From: Microglena sp. YARC
Taxonomy: Eukaryota > Chlorophyta > Chlorophyceae > Chlamydomonadales > Chlamydomonadaceae
Direction: 5' to 3'
Assembly: GCA_022414725.1 (NCBI GenBank)
Contig: CM039464.1
Location: 17,667,405-17,731,404 of the forward strand
DNA: 64,000 nt
Shown: one piece after another, positions 41,816-50,299 of the stretch
How positions within the stretch are numbered: position 1 is the stretch's first letter
Layout: every line of letters begins with the position of its first letter
Notes under the pieces: model-generated
The model's input: the letters and a program-made list of their open reading frames with translations, nothing else
What the model was told of the DNA's origin: nothing
Database searches by the model: none
Program-made: the position numbers and the translations under genes

Positions 41816-42037
41816 GCCACTCATCGTCTATCAACAGAATCGAGCCTCGAGTGCAGTTTGTGGCTCACGCCCGACTGCAGGTCAAGCTGCTGCAGCTTTC
41901 GCGCACACGCAGTACATGAACATAATCATGGACCACGCCTGATACCAGCAGACGTATGTGTACGAACGGGACCGCCGCTGGGCGAAGACGGACCTGCAAG
42001 ACTCGCTGCTGTCAGGCAAATCGTGCAGAGAATCCAC

Positions 42038-42274
42038 CTACTTTAGATGCTTTGCCACGACCTTTTTTTTCGACTCAGTACTACCTCCTCCTACTTTTTG
42101 ATATGACTTTTTGTTCGCACCACCAGTTTGATGATCTATACGTTTTGTTTCTGTTGCAGTTTGATCTGCCTTCCTTTGTCTCCTAGCTCTTGCAATTTGT
42201 TCAAATTGTTGGCTAATTCTATTGTCACGTTCTTTACGTTCTGTTTCTGGGTTTTTTGAAAGAAACTCAAACAT
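42038..42274 (-). CDS. Small basic hypothetical protein, 78 aa
   Basis: The ATG at 42274 (MFEFLSKNPETERKERDNRI) is preferred over an upstream TTG. Highly charged and probably one long helix (ISQQFEQIARARRQRKADQT) with a Lys-rich tail. Could be nucleic-acid-binding. No family recognised. The plus strand just upstream (41850-42050) carries coding-like traces (YQQTYVYERDRRWAKTDLQD) in a broken frame. Confidence 0.4.
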   Translation of the reverse strand: MFEFLSKNPETERKERDNRISQQFEQIARARRQRKADQTATETKRIDHQTGGANKKSYQKVGGGSTESKKKVVAKHLK

Positions 42275-42355
42275 TTCATTATACAAAGATAAAAAAATCA
42301 ACGCATCTGAAGAGGAGAATAAGGGTTTAGTTAAAGAGTTAAAGAGAATACCATG

Positions 42356-42470
42356 TAACGAACCTTATTCTCCTCTTCAATTCACATCCAGCAAGACACA
42401 TACATACATACATTTTATTATTGTTATTAATGTTCCTACACATTGAGGAGGAGGACGACGTCCGCGCGCC
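42356..42470 (+). repeat. Segment duplicated at 48820-48935
   Basis: AACGAACCTTATTCTCCTCT, CATACATACATTTTATTATTG and GAGGAGGAGGACGACGTCCG occur in both. At 48935 the copy continues into the D5 fragment, here into a satellite unit. Confidence 0.85.
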
Positions 42471-42618
42471 ACATGCAAACGGCGGAAACATGTCCTCTCG
42501 CATCACGGCGGCACGTGTGTCGAGTCACAGAGTCACATGGCAACATCTCGCATCATGACGGAACCTGTGTCGAGTCGAGTCGAGACCCCTGGCAAAAACG
42601 TAGGGGTGAGATGTATTC

Positions 42619-42993
42619 CTAAATTGTTTTTTTATAACCCACAACGAAACACAGTTTAGCGAGGACACCGATGAATACATCGACAGCCAAGGCGACCCAT
42701 GCATGTCTTTGCCAGCGGGAGAGCGCAAGGATTGCAAACAATAGGTATAACGTGCCATGAACAGGGCGAAGTTTCGACCACCAGATCTTCCCGCCATCTG
42801 GCGCCACCTCTATCCCCGTTTTCCGAAGGCCTCCAAAGTATAGGACAAAGAACCCTATTGCTGGCGCAAGGGCCAAGACGCCCATAGCCCTTAGATACCT
42901 AGGTGTCGCGAGAAAGGCAAGAATCACGAAAGCTGTCCTGATTCGTATGCACCCGATCCAGAAAGCTATTTGTCTTGAAATGTTGTTGGCCAT
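42619..42993 (-). CDS. Small multipass membrane protein
   Basis: The ATG at 42993 (MANNISRQIAFWIGCIRIRT) is chosen because the upstream in-frame part is low in coding signal. 124 residues with about four hydrophobic segments (TAFVILAFLA, GVLALAPAIGFFVLYFG, GTLYLLFAILAL, AWVALAVDVFIGVLAKLCFV) and the loop KLRPVHG. The RPVH-LYLLFA pattern recalls an uncharacterised membrane protein shared by several algal giant viruses; this is from memory and untested. Intact. Confidence 0.6.
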   Translation of the reverse strand: MANNISRQIAFWIGCIRIRTAFVILAFLATPRYLRAMGVLALAPAIGFFVLYFGGLRKTGIEVAPDGGKIWWSKLRPVHGTLYLLFAILALSRWQRHAWVALAVDVFIGVLAKLCFVVGYKKTI

Positions 42994-43202
42994 CGTGTTA
43001 TCATTTAAGTTTTGTTTTTTGAGGAAGATTTCAGGTTGCCTTGTTCCACATGTATCTCGAGGAAAGCGGGGACAGTAAAGTGGTTCCACAGGCAGATGAA
43101 GAACAAGGGGGGCGTAAAAAAGACATCACGGTTGTTCTCATCATCAACCAACCAAACCAACATCAAAACTGCTTGTCAAGTGAGATGTCACTTGGATGAG
43201 AA

Positions 43203-43371
43203 CCACCGTACCACATTTAACAAGTGGCGGAGCCCCTTTCACCTCTTCCCCCCAGCGGAGCGACCGGGGGCGACCGGAGGGGAGCCCCCACAAAGGAGTC
43301 CGCGAGGAACCGAGCGGGTGGGCGACCGGAGGGGAGCCCACAGTTCACATCAAGCATTAGACACACTACTG
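43203..43371 (+). repeat. GC-rich dispersed repeat G, copy 2
   Basis: It matches 41361-41515 and even more closely 56873-57041, with which it shares the lead-in CCACCGTACCACATTTAACA. Confidence 0.9.
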
Positions 43372-43379
43372 TGTAACTA

Positions 43380-43541
43380 CAGTCGGCGGAACAGTAAAAT
43401 GAAACATCCAAAAATATAGCTTAAATAGTTGTGTACAGGATGGACACAAAGGCCGTATCGGAGCTTAGGGCGATAATGCTCGCTAATGATGCTATCAAAG
43501 CTGATGATGCTATCGAAGAACTCTGTGTATGTTGTTTGTAA
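43380..43541 (+). other. End motif plus short frame
   Basis: CAGTCGGCGGAACAGTAAAA at 43380, flanked by TA, is followed by an AT-rich leader and a 33-codon frame from 43440 (MDTKAVSELRAIMLANDAIK). The frame runs into the R1 block, so it is probably a truncated gene behind a viral-type promoter or transposon end. Confidence 0.35.
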
Positions 43542-44040
43542 AAGATTAACCGTAACACTTGGGTTTATTAGCACTATAACGCTTGAGCTTCTTTCTCACT
43601 GAAACGCTTGGGCGTTTTCCGATGTGCCGTCTCAAGCAGACTTCTGCTCGACAACTATGTCGGGAGAATGAAAGAGGAATCTCGGGACACACGGCGGCAC
43701 CTGTCGAGTCGAGTCGAGACCACTCGCATCAGGCGGCACCTGTGTCGAGTCACATCACAGAGCGACCTCTCGCATCACGGCGGCACCTGTGTCGAGTCGA
43801 GTCACATCACAGAGCGACCTCTCGCATCACGGCGGCACCTGTGTCGAGTCACATCACAGAGCGACTTTTGCATCACGGCGGAACCTGTGTCGACTGACTC
43901 ACAGAGCGACTTTCGCATCACGGTGGAACCTGTGTCGAGTCGAGTCACATCACAGAGCGACCTCTCGCATCAGGCGGCACCTGTGTCGAGTCACATCACA
44001 GAGCGACCTCTCGCATCACGACGGCACCTGTGTCGAGTCC
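43523..44040 (+). repeat. R1 block plus satellite array
   Basis: 43523-43695 equals 41535-41715. 43693-44040 holds about eight units of GTCGAGTCACATCACAGAGC. Confidence 0.85.
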
Positions 44041-44590
44041 ACACTCTCCTCATAATCTCTCGTTGGTCATTATTCATTACTATCATCAATTATTTATTAC
44101 TCGACACAGGTGATATCAGAGTTAAAACAGTTTTAACATTTGAAAATAAATCACTGATATCACGGGTATTATTTGAAAATAAATCATTTAACAGGTGATA
44201 TCAGAGTTATAAAACAAATAAAACAAATAGACAACCGTTTTTTTATTGTCTATTTGTTTTATTTGTTTCAGCTTAGTTGGGTATCCAGGGCCACCACGTG
44301 GAGGTGCTGATTTTGGCCCCGTTTTTTTTCTTTTTTTTCAAATACTTGAAACAGAAACACCTTCTCATCCAGATTACTTCTTGGTGTGGGAAATCCCTTT
44401 GCGTGTTAACACAGGCTTGGCGACGAAAGTCGGGTTGTCGTAAATGACGAATACCTTGGGTCGGGACGCAATGATTGCGAAGACGTCAAAGATTCTAAAC
44501 GTTTCGTATAACAGATGCAGTATATTACTGGGTGTGAGGAGGTTGTTGTTGTATTCTTAACGTTCCGAAAAACCTTTCAATTTTTTTGTA
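44041..44590. other. No gene seen; palindromic AT-rich stretch
   Basis: AACAGGTGATATCAGAGTTA occurs twice (near 44105 and 44190). ATAAAACAAATAGACAA pairs with TTGTCTATTTGTTTTAT around TTTTTT at 44217-44262. 44246-44443 has an open frame with no family. Confidence 0.4.
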
Positions 44591-44591
44591 T

Positions 44592-45089
44592 TTAAAGATT
44601 CTCGGACCACGCGATCGAGGACTCGGGGATGATACCGGCACTCACCTGCCATCGCTGGTGCTTAGCCAACTGCTTCACCAACTTAATTCCGTTCTTACGG
44701 GTCTCATAAGATGTATCAATCGTGTCTACGAAACGGTCAACAAGAACGTCACTTGTAAAAGCACACTGACGCAGGCAACTGAACTTCTCGAAAGAAAGAA
44801 TATCCTCGATGTTCTTGCTACTACACAACTGAGCTAGGGCAATGGACAAATTACCCTTCGTAGTGCTCATAACCACTTGAAACCCCTCGCGACTGATGTT
44901 CATATGCAAAAGGGGGATGACACCCTTCACATAATCACTCGAGTGAAGGAAGCCCTCTTTCTCGGAAAAACGAATGTCGTGTGACTGAGCGTTCAACATG
45001 AACACAGCCAGCTTAGCTGCAAAAGTCGCATCTCCAGAAGTCTTCTTACGTTTTGAAGTAGAAGAGGAATTGCGGGGTGTTGAAGACAT
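44592..45089 (-). CDS. Hypothetical protein, 165 aa
   Basis: The ATG at 45089 (MSSTPRNSSSTSKRKKTSGD) lies 7 bases from the TA target of the mariner element, so its own upstream region has been pushed 3.4 kb away, to 48515. A Ser/Lys-rich start is followed by a helical, soluble domain (FAAKLAVFMLNAQSHDIRFS, ILSFEKFSCLRQCAFTSDVL, GIKLVKQLAKHQRWQVSAGI). The frame can be read back to 45185 but those codons are transposon sequence. Not recognised. Confidence 0.55.
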   Translation of the reverse strand: MSSTPRNSSSTSKRKKTSGDATFAAKLAVFMLNAQSHDIRFSEKEGFLHSSDYVKGVIPLLHMNISREGFQVVMSTTKGNLSIALAQLCSSKNIEDILSFEKFSCLRQCAFTSDVLVDRFVDTIDTSYETRKNGIKLVKQLAKHQRWQVSAGIIPESSIAWSENL

Positions 45090-45097
45090 TTTACATA

Positions 45098-45125
45098 CAG
45101 CTAGGGACATTTGATATTGGGACAC
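45098..45125 (+). repeat. Left terminal inverted repeat of the Fanzor1 transposon
   Basis: 28 bp starting CAGCTAGGGACATTTG, preceded by TA. Confidence 0.9.
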
Positions 45126-45159
45126 CTTATATTTTGGGGATTCTGAAAAGTTGACCAAT

Positions 45160-46167
45160 TCAAGATTTGTAACTGATCTTGTCAATACAGATACTGTCTT
45201 CAGGTGATTGACACAAAAAATTCAAGGCATCTAAAGACACTGAATTTACATGTTCAAAGTACCCTGAAAAGTCAAACTGATGGCTAACATCGTGCGCATC
45301 AATAATCCTTTTCAAAGCGTTACTGTAATCAAATATATCTGCTACATCTGGAATTATTGGGCACATGCAGCTATATTTTTGCTTGAGCAAACTAAAGACA
45401 TTCTCAATAGCGTTAAACTCTGGACTGTAAGGAGGTACAAAGAGTGGTCGTATTCCTACAGAATCGAACATAGAAATCGTCTCCTTTGAATGATGGAACT
45501 GGATATTGTCAAGGACAGCGACTGTACCCCGCTGTACATGTAACTCAGATACAAACTGTACAAAGTCGACTTTCTTGCAATTGTGATCAAGGATCTTATA
45601 ATGAACGATACCTTTAGCAGAAACGGCAGCAATTAGTGTCAATTTGGACATTCGCAATGTCCTAGAAATTTGGATATTTAAACGTTTGCCGCGTTGACAG
45701 TACCCTCTGCGACAAGTGTCACCAATGTAAAAACCCGCCTCATCGATGCTTAACAAATCCGATGTCGGAACGGCGAAATACTCCTTACAAAAACGGTCGA
45801 CAGAAGATTTGTGGTCAGTCTTGTGCCGAACTGTTTTGTATGCGCGCTTGCGGGTGTAACCAAGTTTGCGTGTGTAGCGTCCACAAGTTTTTGGAGACAT
45901 CTTGACAGAGGACAGAGAAGTCACACCCTCTGCAAGCTGAGACATTGTCAAGAAGGGATTGGAGTCAATCAGTTGTTTTATAGCAGCCTTGATATCTTCT
46001 GTAATGACGCTCACCCTTTTCTTCCGATGATGTTTTATATTGGCTTTGGTGACCCAACGTTGGAGTGATGATTTTGATACTTAGTACAGCAAACTAACTT
46101 TCCTCAAACTACGATTATAGTATTTGTAGTGAACAACCGCGCGGTGTCTTATCTCTGCATCAATCAT
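45160..46167 (-). pseudogene. Tc1/mariner (IS630-like) DDE transposase with one stop
   Basis: Coding starts at an ATG at 46167 (MIDAEIRHRAVVHYKYYNRS) with an HTH, hits a single in-frame TAA at about 46079-46081, and goes on in the same frame as VSKSSLQRWVTKANIKHHRK to the end at 45160, 336 codons in all. The DDE core shows LLSIDEAGFYIGD (first Asp), VAVLDNIQFHHS (second Asp) and PPYSPEFNAIENVFSLLKQK (Glu). The enzyme cuts and pastes the element at TA. A shorter product from a start after the stop would lack part of the HTH. Confidence 0.88.
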
Positions 46168-46363
46168 GATAACGTAGGAAATGGTATAAGGAAATGTGGG
46201 TGCAATATTATATCACCAAAAGAAAAAGAATACTCACCCCCTCTTAATGGGGGTAGTGCAAGACAAAGGAGATGACGATATTAATATCAGCGTCGTCAAG
46301 AAGACGCTTAATTCTCTGTGCATGGATGTATCGAGGCATCAGATCTCCTGAAGGATACAAAGC
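46168..46363. promoter_or_regulatory. Divergent spacer between transposase and Fanzor1
   Basis: The 196 bp holds AT-rich stretches (GCAATATTATATCACC; ATATTAATATC palindrome) and an imperfect CCCCCTCTTAATGGGGGTAG hairpin. Both genes read away from it, so promoters are likely here. Confidence 0.4.
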
Positions 46364-48256
46364 ATGGTACTCTTAATCAACCACGCAGTTGCAGAGGCAT
46401 ACTTATTCGCAAACTTGCATATCACAAGATGCCTCGATGATGGAGACTTTGACGTCAAGCAGTTGCCACACCTGGATCGGAACTTTTATTACAGGTGCCT
46501 CCTTGCGGTATCGACCTCCAATGTTCGAAAGGATACTCTGGGCCAGAGCTTCAATGATACCATGGTTGCTTTCGACGCCCTAAGACCTGCAGGATACGTG
46601 AAGGTGGACGTTCGTCCTTGGGGACAAGTAATCGCAGACGTCTCAATACAAATGGCGACCATGGCGTGCAACAGTGTCTGGGCAAACGTGGACAGGGTCG
46701 TTATCAAGTACCTGCGCTTGAAACATCCCTCTCTGAAGAAACATTTCAAGAAGATTGTCAAAGCGGTGGTCCAGTACCCAGAATCGAAAATCGACACAAT
46801 CATCCCAGAGGGCCTCGTGCATGCGATCCACATCAAAGAGGTTGTCAGTCACTTGAGGGCTCTCTTTCCGCTGCCAAGAGGGAAGCAGTTCAACACTAGA
46901 GCGCACCTGACAATGCGATTGTTCCATCACGTGCTTACAGAGTTGGGAGAGGTCGGACGAGTGGATCCGAAAGATAAAAAAACAAGAAAAAGTCACCCCC
47001 GTCTGTTCAGTATCCTTCCTCGCAAGAACGGCTTCACAATTTCGTACGTCCCGATATCTTCCATGACTTTCATGAAGCTTCTCAGCATGGGTGACTCGCC
47101 ACTCGAGAGCGTCTCTGGCGATGGACGTTACGAGAACCATACAATGCTGTGGCGAAAGTACTTTAATGTCCAAGGTCTTGAGACGAAAAGGTCTCGCTTT
47201 GACAACCGAATCCTCAGCGACGGTAAAGGGGTATCCGTCCAAATGAAGCAGAAGGGTAAAGAAGAGGTCGTTGAAGAAGGAGAAAACGCAGGCTATCCCA
47301 AGGACGCAAATATCGTAGAGTGCAAGGACGCAGTGGGTGCGCTGCGTGTCGGAGTAGACCCTGGAATGACAGATATCGTCACGGTAGCATCTTCTGCAGG
47401 TCGCATCGAGTCTTTCAGCTTGGCTCGCTTTAGCGAAGTTGCTGGGTACAATACAAGCAAGCGTCGCACCTACAAATGGAAAGACGAGACTCAAGACCTC
47501 GTGAAGTCCATTCCATCGCCTAATACGAGCAACATGGTCGACCTGCAGGACCATGTCAGAGCTTATCTCGAAGCGCTCCCGATCCTCCTACAACACAGAG
47601 CCAACAAAGGCTACCGATCTATGCGATTCTTTCGATACGTTGGTAAACAGAAGACGATTGAAAAGGTATGCGATGTGATTGCACCAAGGGCACAGACGAC
47701 CGTTGTTGGCTTCGGCAACTGGTCCAACCAAGGGTATGGTATCAGTCGTTCATGTTCTGGGCCCATCAAAGAGATCAGGAGGTGCCTCTCACGTCGTAAG
47801 AATGTTTTGTTCAAAAACGTCGACGAACGCAACACTTCTTGTAAATGTCACGGCTGCTTCCAGAGGCTTGTCAACATGAAGGCAGACAGCGTAGTCTGGC
47901 GCGGAGTGTGCAAAGAGTCCCCAATCGACGGGTCTATAACTGTTGAGAAGCAGAAGATGGTGGTGAAGAACGTCAAGGTCTTCAAAGTACTGCACTGTAG
48001 AGACAGTGTCAAAAGCGCATCATCCAATGTGCGCTGTGGTGCAACCTGGAACCGAGACGTGAACGCTGCCAAGAACCTTCTTCTGCTTCTGACAACGTGG
48101 ATGGACGGGAGAGAGCGACCTGAGGCATTCTGTGTTCCCTCGCCTCCCCCCAAAACCGCAGTTTCCATCGAGGCGAGTGTGAGCGCTAAACCGACCGACC
48201 CACCTGGGTTTGTCAGCAGCTTGCCTTGTTATCCTTTGGGCCAGCTTAAATGCTGA
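46364..48256 (+). CDS. Fanzor1-type RNA-guided RuvC nuclease, full length
   Basis: 630 codons from the ATG at 46364 without interruption. RuvC-I VGVDPGMTDIVTVAS (Asp332). The Fanzor-type relocated glutamate lies in NVDERNTSCKCHGC (Glu488), next to a zinc-finger Cys cluster (CKCHGC ... RCGATW). RuvC-III is NRDVNAAKNLLLLL (Asp565). FGNWSNQG marks the usual RuvC-II position, where Fanzor1 proteins lack the TnpB glutamate. The long N-terminal ~320 residues (KKHFKKIVKAVVQYPESKID, then FTISYVPISSMTFMKLLSMG) fit the larger Fanzor1 form. Expected to bind an RNA from the element's 3' end and cut DNA. Divergent from the mariner transposase. Confidence 0.9.
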   Translation: MVLLINHAVAEAYLFANLHITRCLDDGDFDVKQLPHLDRNFYYRCLLAVSTSNVRKDTLGQSFNDTMVAFDALRPAGYVKVDVRPWGQVIADVSIQMATMACNSVWANVDRVVIKYLRLKHPSLKKHFKKIVKAVVQYPESKIDTIIPEGLVHAIHIKEVVSHLRALFPLPRGKQFNTRAHLTMRLFHHVLTELGEVGRVDPKDKKTRKSHPRLFSILPRKNGFTISYVPISSMTFMKLLSMGDSPLESVSGDGRYENHTMLWRKYFNVQGLETKRSRFDNRILSDGKGVSVQMKQKGKEEVVEEGENAGYPKDANIVECKDAVGALRVGVDPGMTDIVTVASSAGRIESFSLARFSEVAGYNTSKRRTYKWKDETQDLVKSIPSPNTSNMVDLQDHVRAYLEALPILLQHRANKGYRSMRFFRYVGKQKTIEKVCDVIAPRAQTTVVGFGNWSNQGYGISRSCSGPIKEIRRCLSRRKNVLFKNVDERNTSCKCHGCFQRLVNMKADSVVWRGVCKESPIDGSITVEKQKMVVKNVKVFKVLHCRDSVKSASSNVRCGATWNRDVNAAKNLLLLLTTWMDGRERPEAFCVPSPPPKTAVSIEASVSAKPTDPPGFVSSLPCYPLGQLKC

Positions 48257-48362
48257 AATACAGAGATGAAGGGCAAACATATGTACTCGCCTTTAGCTGA
48301 TCTACCCATTGGGTTCAAGGGTCACCGGTAGGGTGTCCCACAAATTGCGTCTCCGACTGTAC
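48229..48362 (+). ncRNA. Candidate Fanzor1 guide RNA / 3' element segment
   Basis: It begins in the last nine Fanzor1 codons and runs through the 3' noncoding part to CTCCGACTGTAC. It is duplicated as a separate piece at 57288-57422 with about four mismatches. In characterised Fanzors the guide RNA overlaps the 3' end of the gene and the element's right end, which is this position. Confidence 0.4.
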
Positions 48363-48379
48363 ACATGTATACATGTATA

Positions 48380-48485
48380 TAAAAACGACTCGCTATCCTA
48401 AGATATCAGCACCGATGAATCACAATTCCGCTCCAGACCATGTTTCGCAACCAGTAAAAATCCTCCGGGAGGCAGGAACGCCCAT
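48380..48485 (-). repeat. Half of the 51998-type MITE inside the transposon
   Basis: Minus-strand ATGGGCGTTCCTGCCTCCCG, then GGTTGCGAAACATGGTCTGG and GAATTGTGATTCATCGGTGC match the MITE at 51998-52161. Its end abuts the outer inverted repeat directly. Confidence 0.75.
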
Positions 48486-48486
48486 T

Positions 48487-48514
48487 GTGTCCCACTTTCA
48501 AATGTCCCTAGCTG
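48487..48514 (-). repeat. Right terminal inverted repeat of the Fanzor1 transposon
   Basis: 28 bp, the complement of 45098-45125 with two mismatches, followed by TA. Confidence 0.9.
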
Positions 48515-48819
48515 TATGAACGCATTCCTCGTTGCCCCCACCCCTCCGATTATATTTTGTATACCGAGTTTGCCCATCCCCCCCCTGTCCCATTAATACA
48601 GTTTTTGCTTACGCCGTCGCGAGCGTAACTCTTAGATGCTTCCGTTCCTGTGAAACATTTGTCGCCATACTGAATCGCCTCCGGAATTCTTCAGTATTTA
48701 TTTTGTGTTGAAATAATTGTTGTTCCCGAGATGAAGACCGACCGTCCGTCCGTCCATTCATGACACACGGTGGCGGATCATCGTCTCGAGGAAGTGGTGT
48801 AAACAACTGTTGCAACCCT
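48515..48819. other. Original upstream region of the 44592-45089 gene, then repeats
   Basis: Read on the minus strand, GGTATACAAAATATAATCGG lies where the promoter of the interrupted gene would be. 48665-48735 is one unit of the ~112 bp array (CTTCAGTATTTATTTTGTGT), followed by CCGTCCGTCCATTCATGACA. No gene. Confidence 0.45.
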
Positions 48820-48935
48820 TTAACGAACCTTATTCTCCTCTTCAATTCACAGCCAGCAAGACACATACATACATACATTTTATTATTGTTCGGTCATGTT
48901 CCTACACATTGAGGAGGAGGACGACGTCCGCGCGT
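48820..48935 (+). repeat. Segment duplicated from or to 42356-42470
   Basis: It shares AACGAACCTTATTCTCCTCT and CACATTGAGGAGGAGGACGA. Confidence 0.85.
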
Positions 48936-49101
48936 GCAACGGGAGCCATAACGAGATCGCACGCATCGCGAAACGGAATACTTGGAAACCGCATCGCTGC
49001 CGCGAGTACGAACGGAAAGAAGCTATTATGGTACGTAGTATTCGACGGGCGATGGGTGACGGTCGCCAAGTTCCAAGTCAAGTACGAGCTGTCCACCGTT
49101 G
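48928..49101 (+). pseudogene. Fragment of the D5-like primase-helicase gene
   Basis: It matches 32540-32703 (CGTGCAACGGGAGCCATAAC, GACGGGCGATGGGTGACGGT, GTACGAGCTGTCCACCGTTG) with point changes and small indels. It covers about 55 residues between the primase and helicase parts. It carries CGAAACGGAATAC where the main copy has a run of A. Not a functional gene. Confidence 0.85.
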
Positions 49102-49102
49102 A

Positions 49103-49357
49103 TCAGTCTGTAATCCACGATCTCAATCTGAGTCCCACTACAACTGTCGGGTCATATCCATATGTCGAGACCCCTTCCTTTCCCAACAGAGTGATAAAAA
49201 ATTTGTCAAAGTGATATGGCAGCGGAACACAATGCTTATGCATGTACTGCAAAAAAGCAATCTTTAAAATTTTGTAATCCATGTAGGCGCCTGACTTTTT
49301 CTCACATTGCTCGAAAAAGGCAGCAATTATGTCGTTTAGTTGTCTTGTTGTATCCAT
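49103..49357 (-). CDS. Small hypothetical protein, 84 aa, D5-tail-like
   Basis: Clean ATG (49357): MDTTRQLNDIIAAFFEQCEK, then YKILKIAFLQYMHKHCVPLP, FDKFFITLLGKEGVST and VVVGLRLRSW. The pattern (Cys-containing helix, AF..YM, F..L...G, G..L) resembles small DNA-binding domains at the C-terminus of giant-virus D5-type proteins and standalone relatives. Tentative. It abuts the D5 fragment. Confidence 0.55.
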   Translation of the reverse strand: MDTTRQLNDIIAAFFEQCEKKSGAYMDYKILKIAFLQYMHKHCVPLPYHFDKFFITLLGKEGVSTYGYDPTVVVGLRLRSWITD

Positions 49358-49359
49358 AA

Positions 49360-49680
49360 TGTGTAGTTAGTTACACACAGACTCAATAATTTTACAGCTC
49401 AAAAGCTTTATACAGTTGTTGTTCAATTCGGCCTGAATTATTTTTTCTCATTGCAGGATCGAAGCAAACGGAACGGAGGAAACATGTCGCATCATACTCG
49501 GTGCATTAGATAGATAGGATAGGATATATATATAGATAGATAGATTGCGCACTCACTCTATCACGACACAGGCGGCGGCTTGCGCATCATACTCGTCCAT
49601 ATGGCCTCCACGGAGGCTTGCTTATCCTACTCGTCAGTTCGTCCATTCATTCATCTTCACACACACCAAGGCGGCTTTCG
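49360..49680. other. No gene; GATA microsatellite
   Basis: AT-rich upstream of the 84 aa gene, with GATAGGATATATATATAGATAGATAG at 49509-49545 (interrupted). Confidence 0.4.
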
Positions 49681-49681
49681 C

Positions 49682-49762
49682 AAGCAGACTTCTGCTTGAG
49701 AACTATGTCGGGATTGTGAAAGGGAACGCGGGCCCCATGGAGTGGGGCAGTGGAATTCAGCT
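49682..49762 (+). repeat. Dispersed repeat R1
   Basis: GCAGACTTCTGCTTGAGAAC, TATGTCGGGATTGTGAAAGG and GAGTGGGGCAGTGGAATTCA. It joins directly to a T5orf172 gene fragment. Confidence 0.8.
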
Positions 49763-49765
49763 GAT

Positions 49766-49995
49766 GCAGGTGCCGTCTTTCGGGAGATGGCCGATGTCGT
49801 ATTCCAGTACGTGTGGACAGGTGGCGTCGACAGACTTGATTGCGGCACCGAGGACGTGCCACCCCATCTTTGCCGTTGTTGAGCGAGAGAAGACGGTCTC
49901 TCGACTGGTCGCCAAGATATTCATTCGAGAACGTCTTGAGGCGCAATACCCCACGTTCCGTGGAGGTACTTGCATCTATTCTGTGCCCTGAGCTG
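49766..49995 (+). pseudogene. Middle fragment of the T5orf172 gene
   Basis: It matches 40300-40610 but lacks the EREK/QREK tract (GCGAGAGAAGACGGTCTCTC only once) and has an extra CATT near 49922. It starts at GCAGGTGCCGTCTTTCGGGA and ends at GTGCCCTGAGCTG. Confidence 0.85.
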
Positions 49996-50008
49996 GGCAT
50001 GTTGGCAT

Positions 50009-50299
50009 TTACTTGCTTCTCCAACAAACTTCGGGGCATCTTATCGTGAGCTCACCAGGGTTTGGTTTTAGTAATCTCATGTTGTGTGAGACTACATAAC
50101 AACTATGATGGCCTGCTCGAAGGTAGTTGTAACCAGTTTGCCACTTGGCTACGTATTGTATTTGTCTCTGAAGGATGTCATCTAGCTTCTGCTGCAATTG
50201 TGAGGGCAGTTGCAGCTTTCCTGGTTTTACCCACATATGCGGCGGATGTCCATATTGCACTGATACATTATTCTGATCTGGATGTCCCTGGGGAGGCAT
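50009..50299 (-). CDS. Possible hypothetical protein, 96 aa
   Basis: ATG at 50299; proline- and glutamine-rich (PPQGHPDQNNVSVQYGHPPH, then LPSQLQQKLDDILQRQIQYV). No family; coding status uncertain. Confidence 0.3.
   Translation of the reverse strand: MPPQGHPDQNNVSVQYGHPPHMWVKPGKLQLPSQLQQKLDDILQRQIQYVAKWQTGYNYLRAGHHSCYVVSHNMRLLKPNPGELTIRCPEVCWRSK

Larger units (their letters stand above)
45098..48514. mobile_element. Tc1/mariner-type transposon carrying Fanzor1, complete
   Basis: Inverted ends: CAGCTAGGGACATTTG at 45098-45113 and its complement at 48499-48514; the 28 bp ends agree at 26 positions. TA is duplicated on both sides (45096-45097, 48515-48516), the mariner hallmark. Inside are a DDE transposase on the minus strand and a Fanzor1-type nuclease on the plus strand. 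Eukaryotic Fanzor1 genes are known as passengers of DNA transposons including Mariner. The right end is compound: a second end-like motif (CCGACTG then TA at 48361) and half of a MITE (48380-48485) lie inside the outer end. Confidence 0.92.

Noticed and set aside
46643..47554. 303-codon minus-strand frame
   Set aside because: Antisense to the Fanzor1 gene, with no domain.
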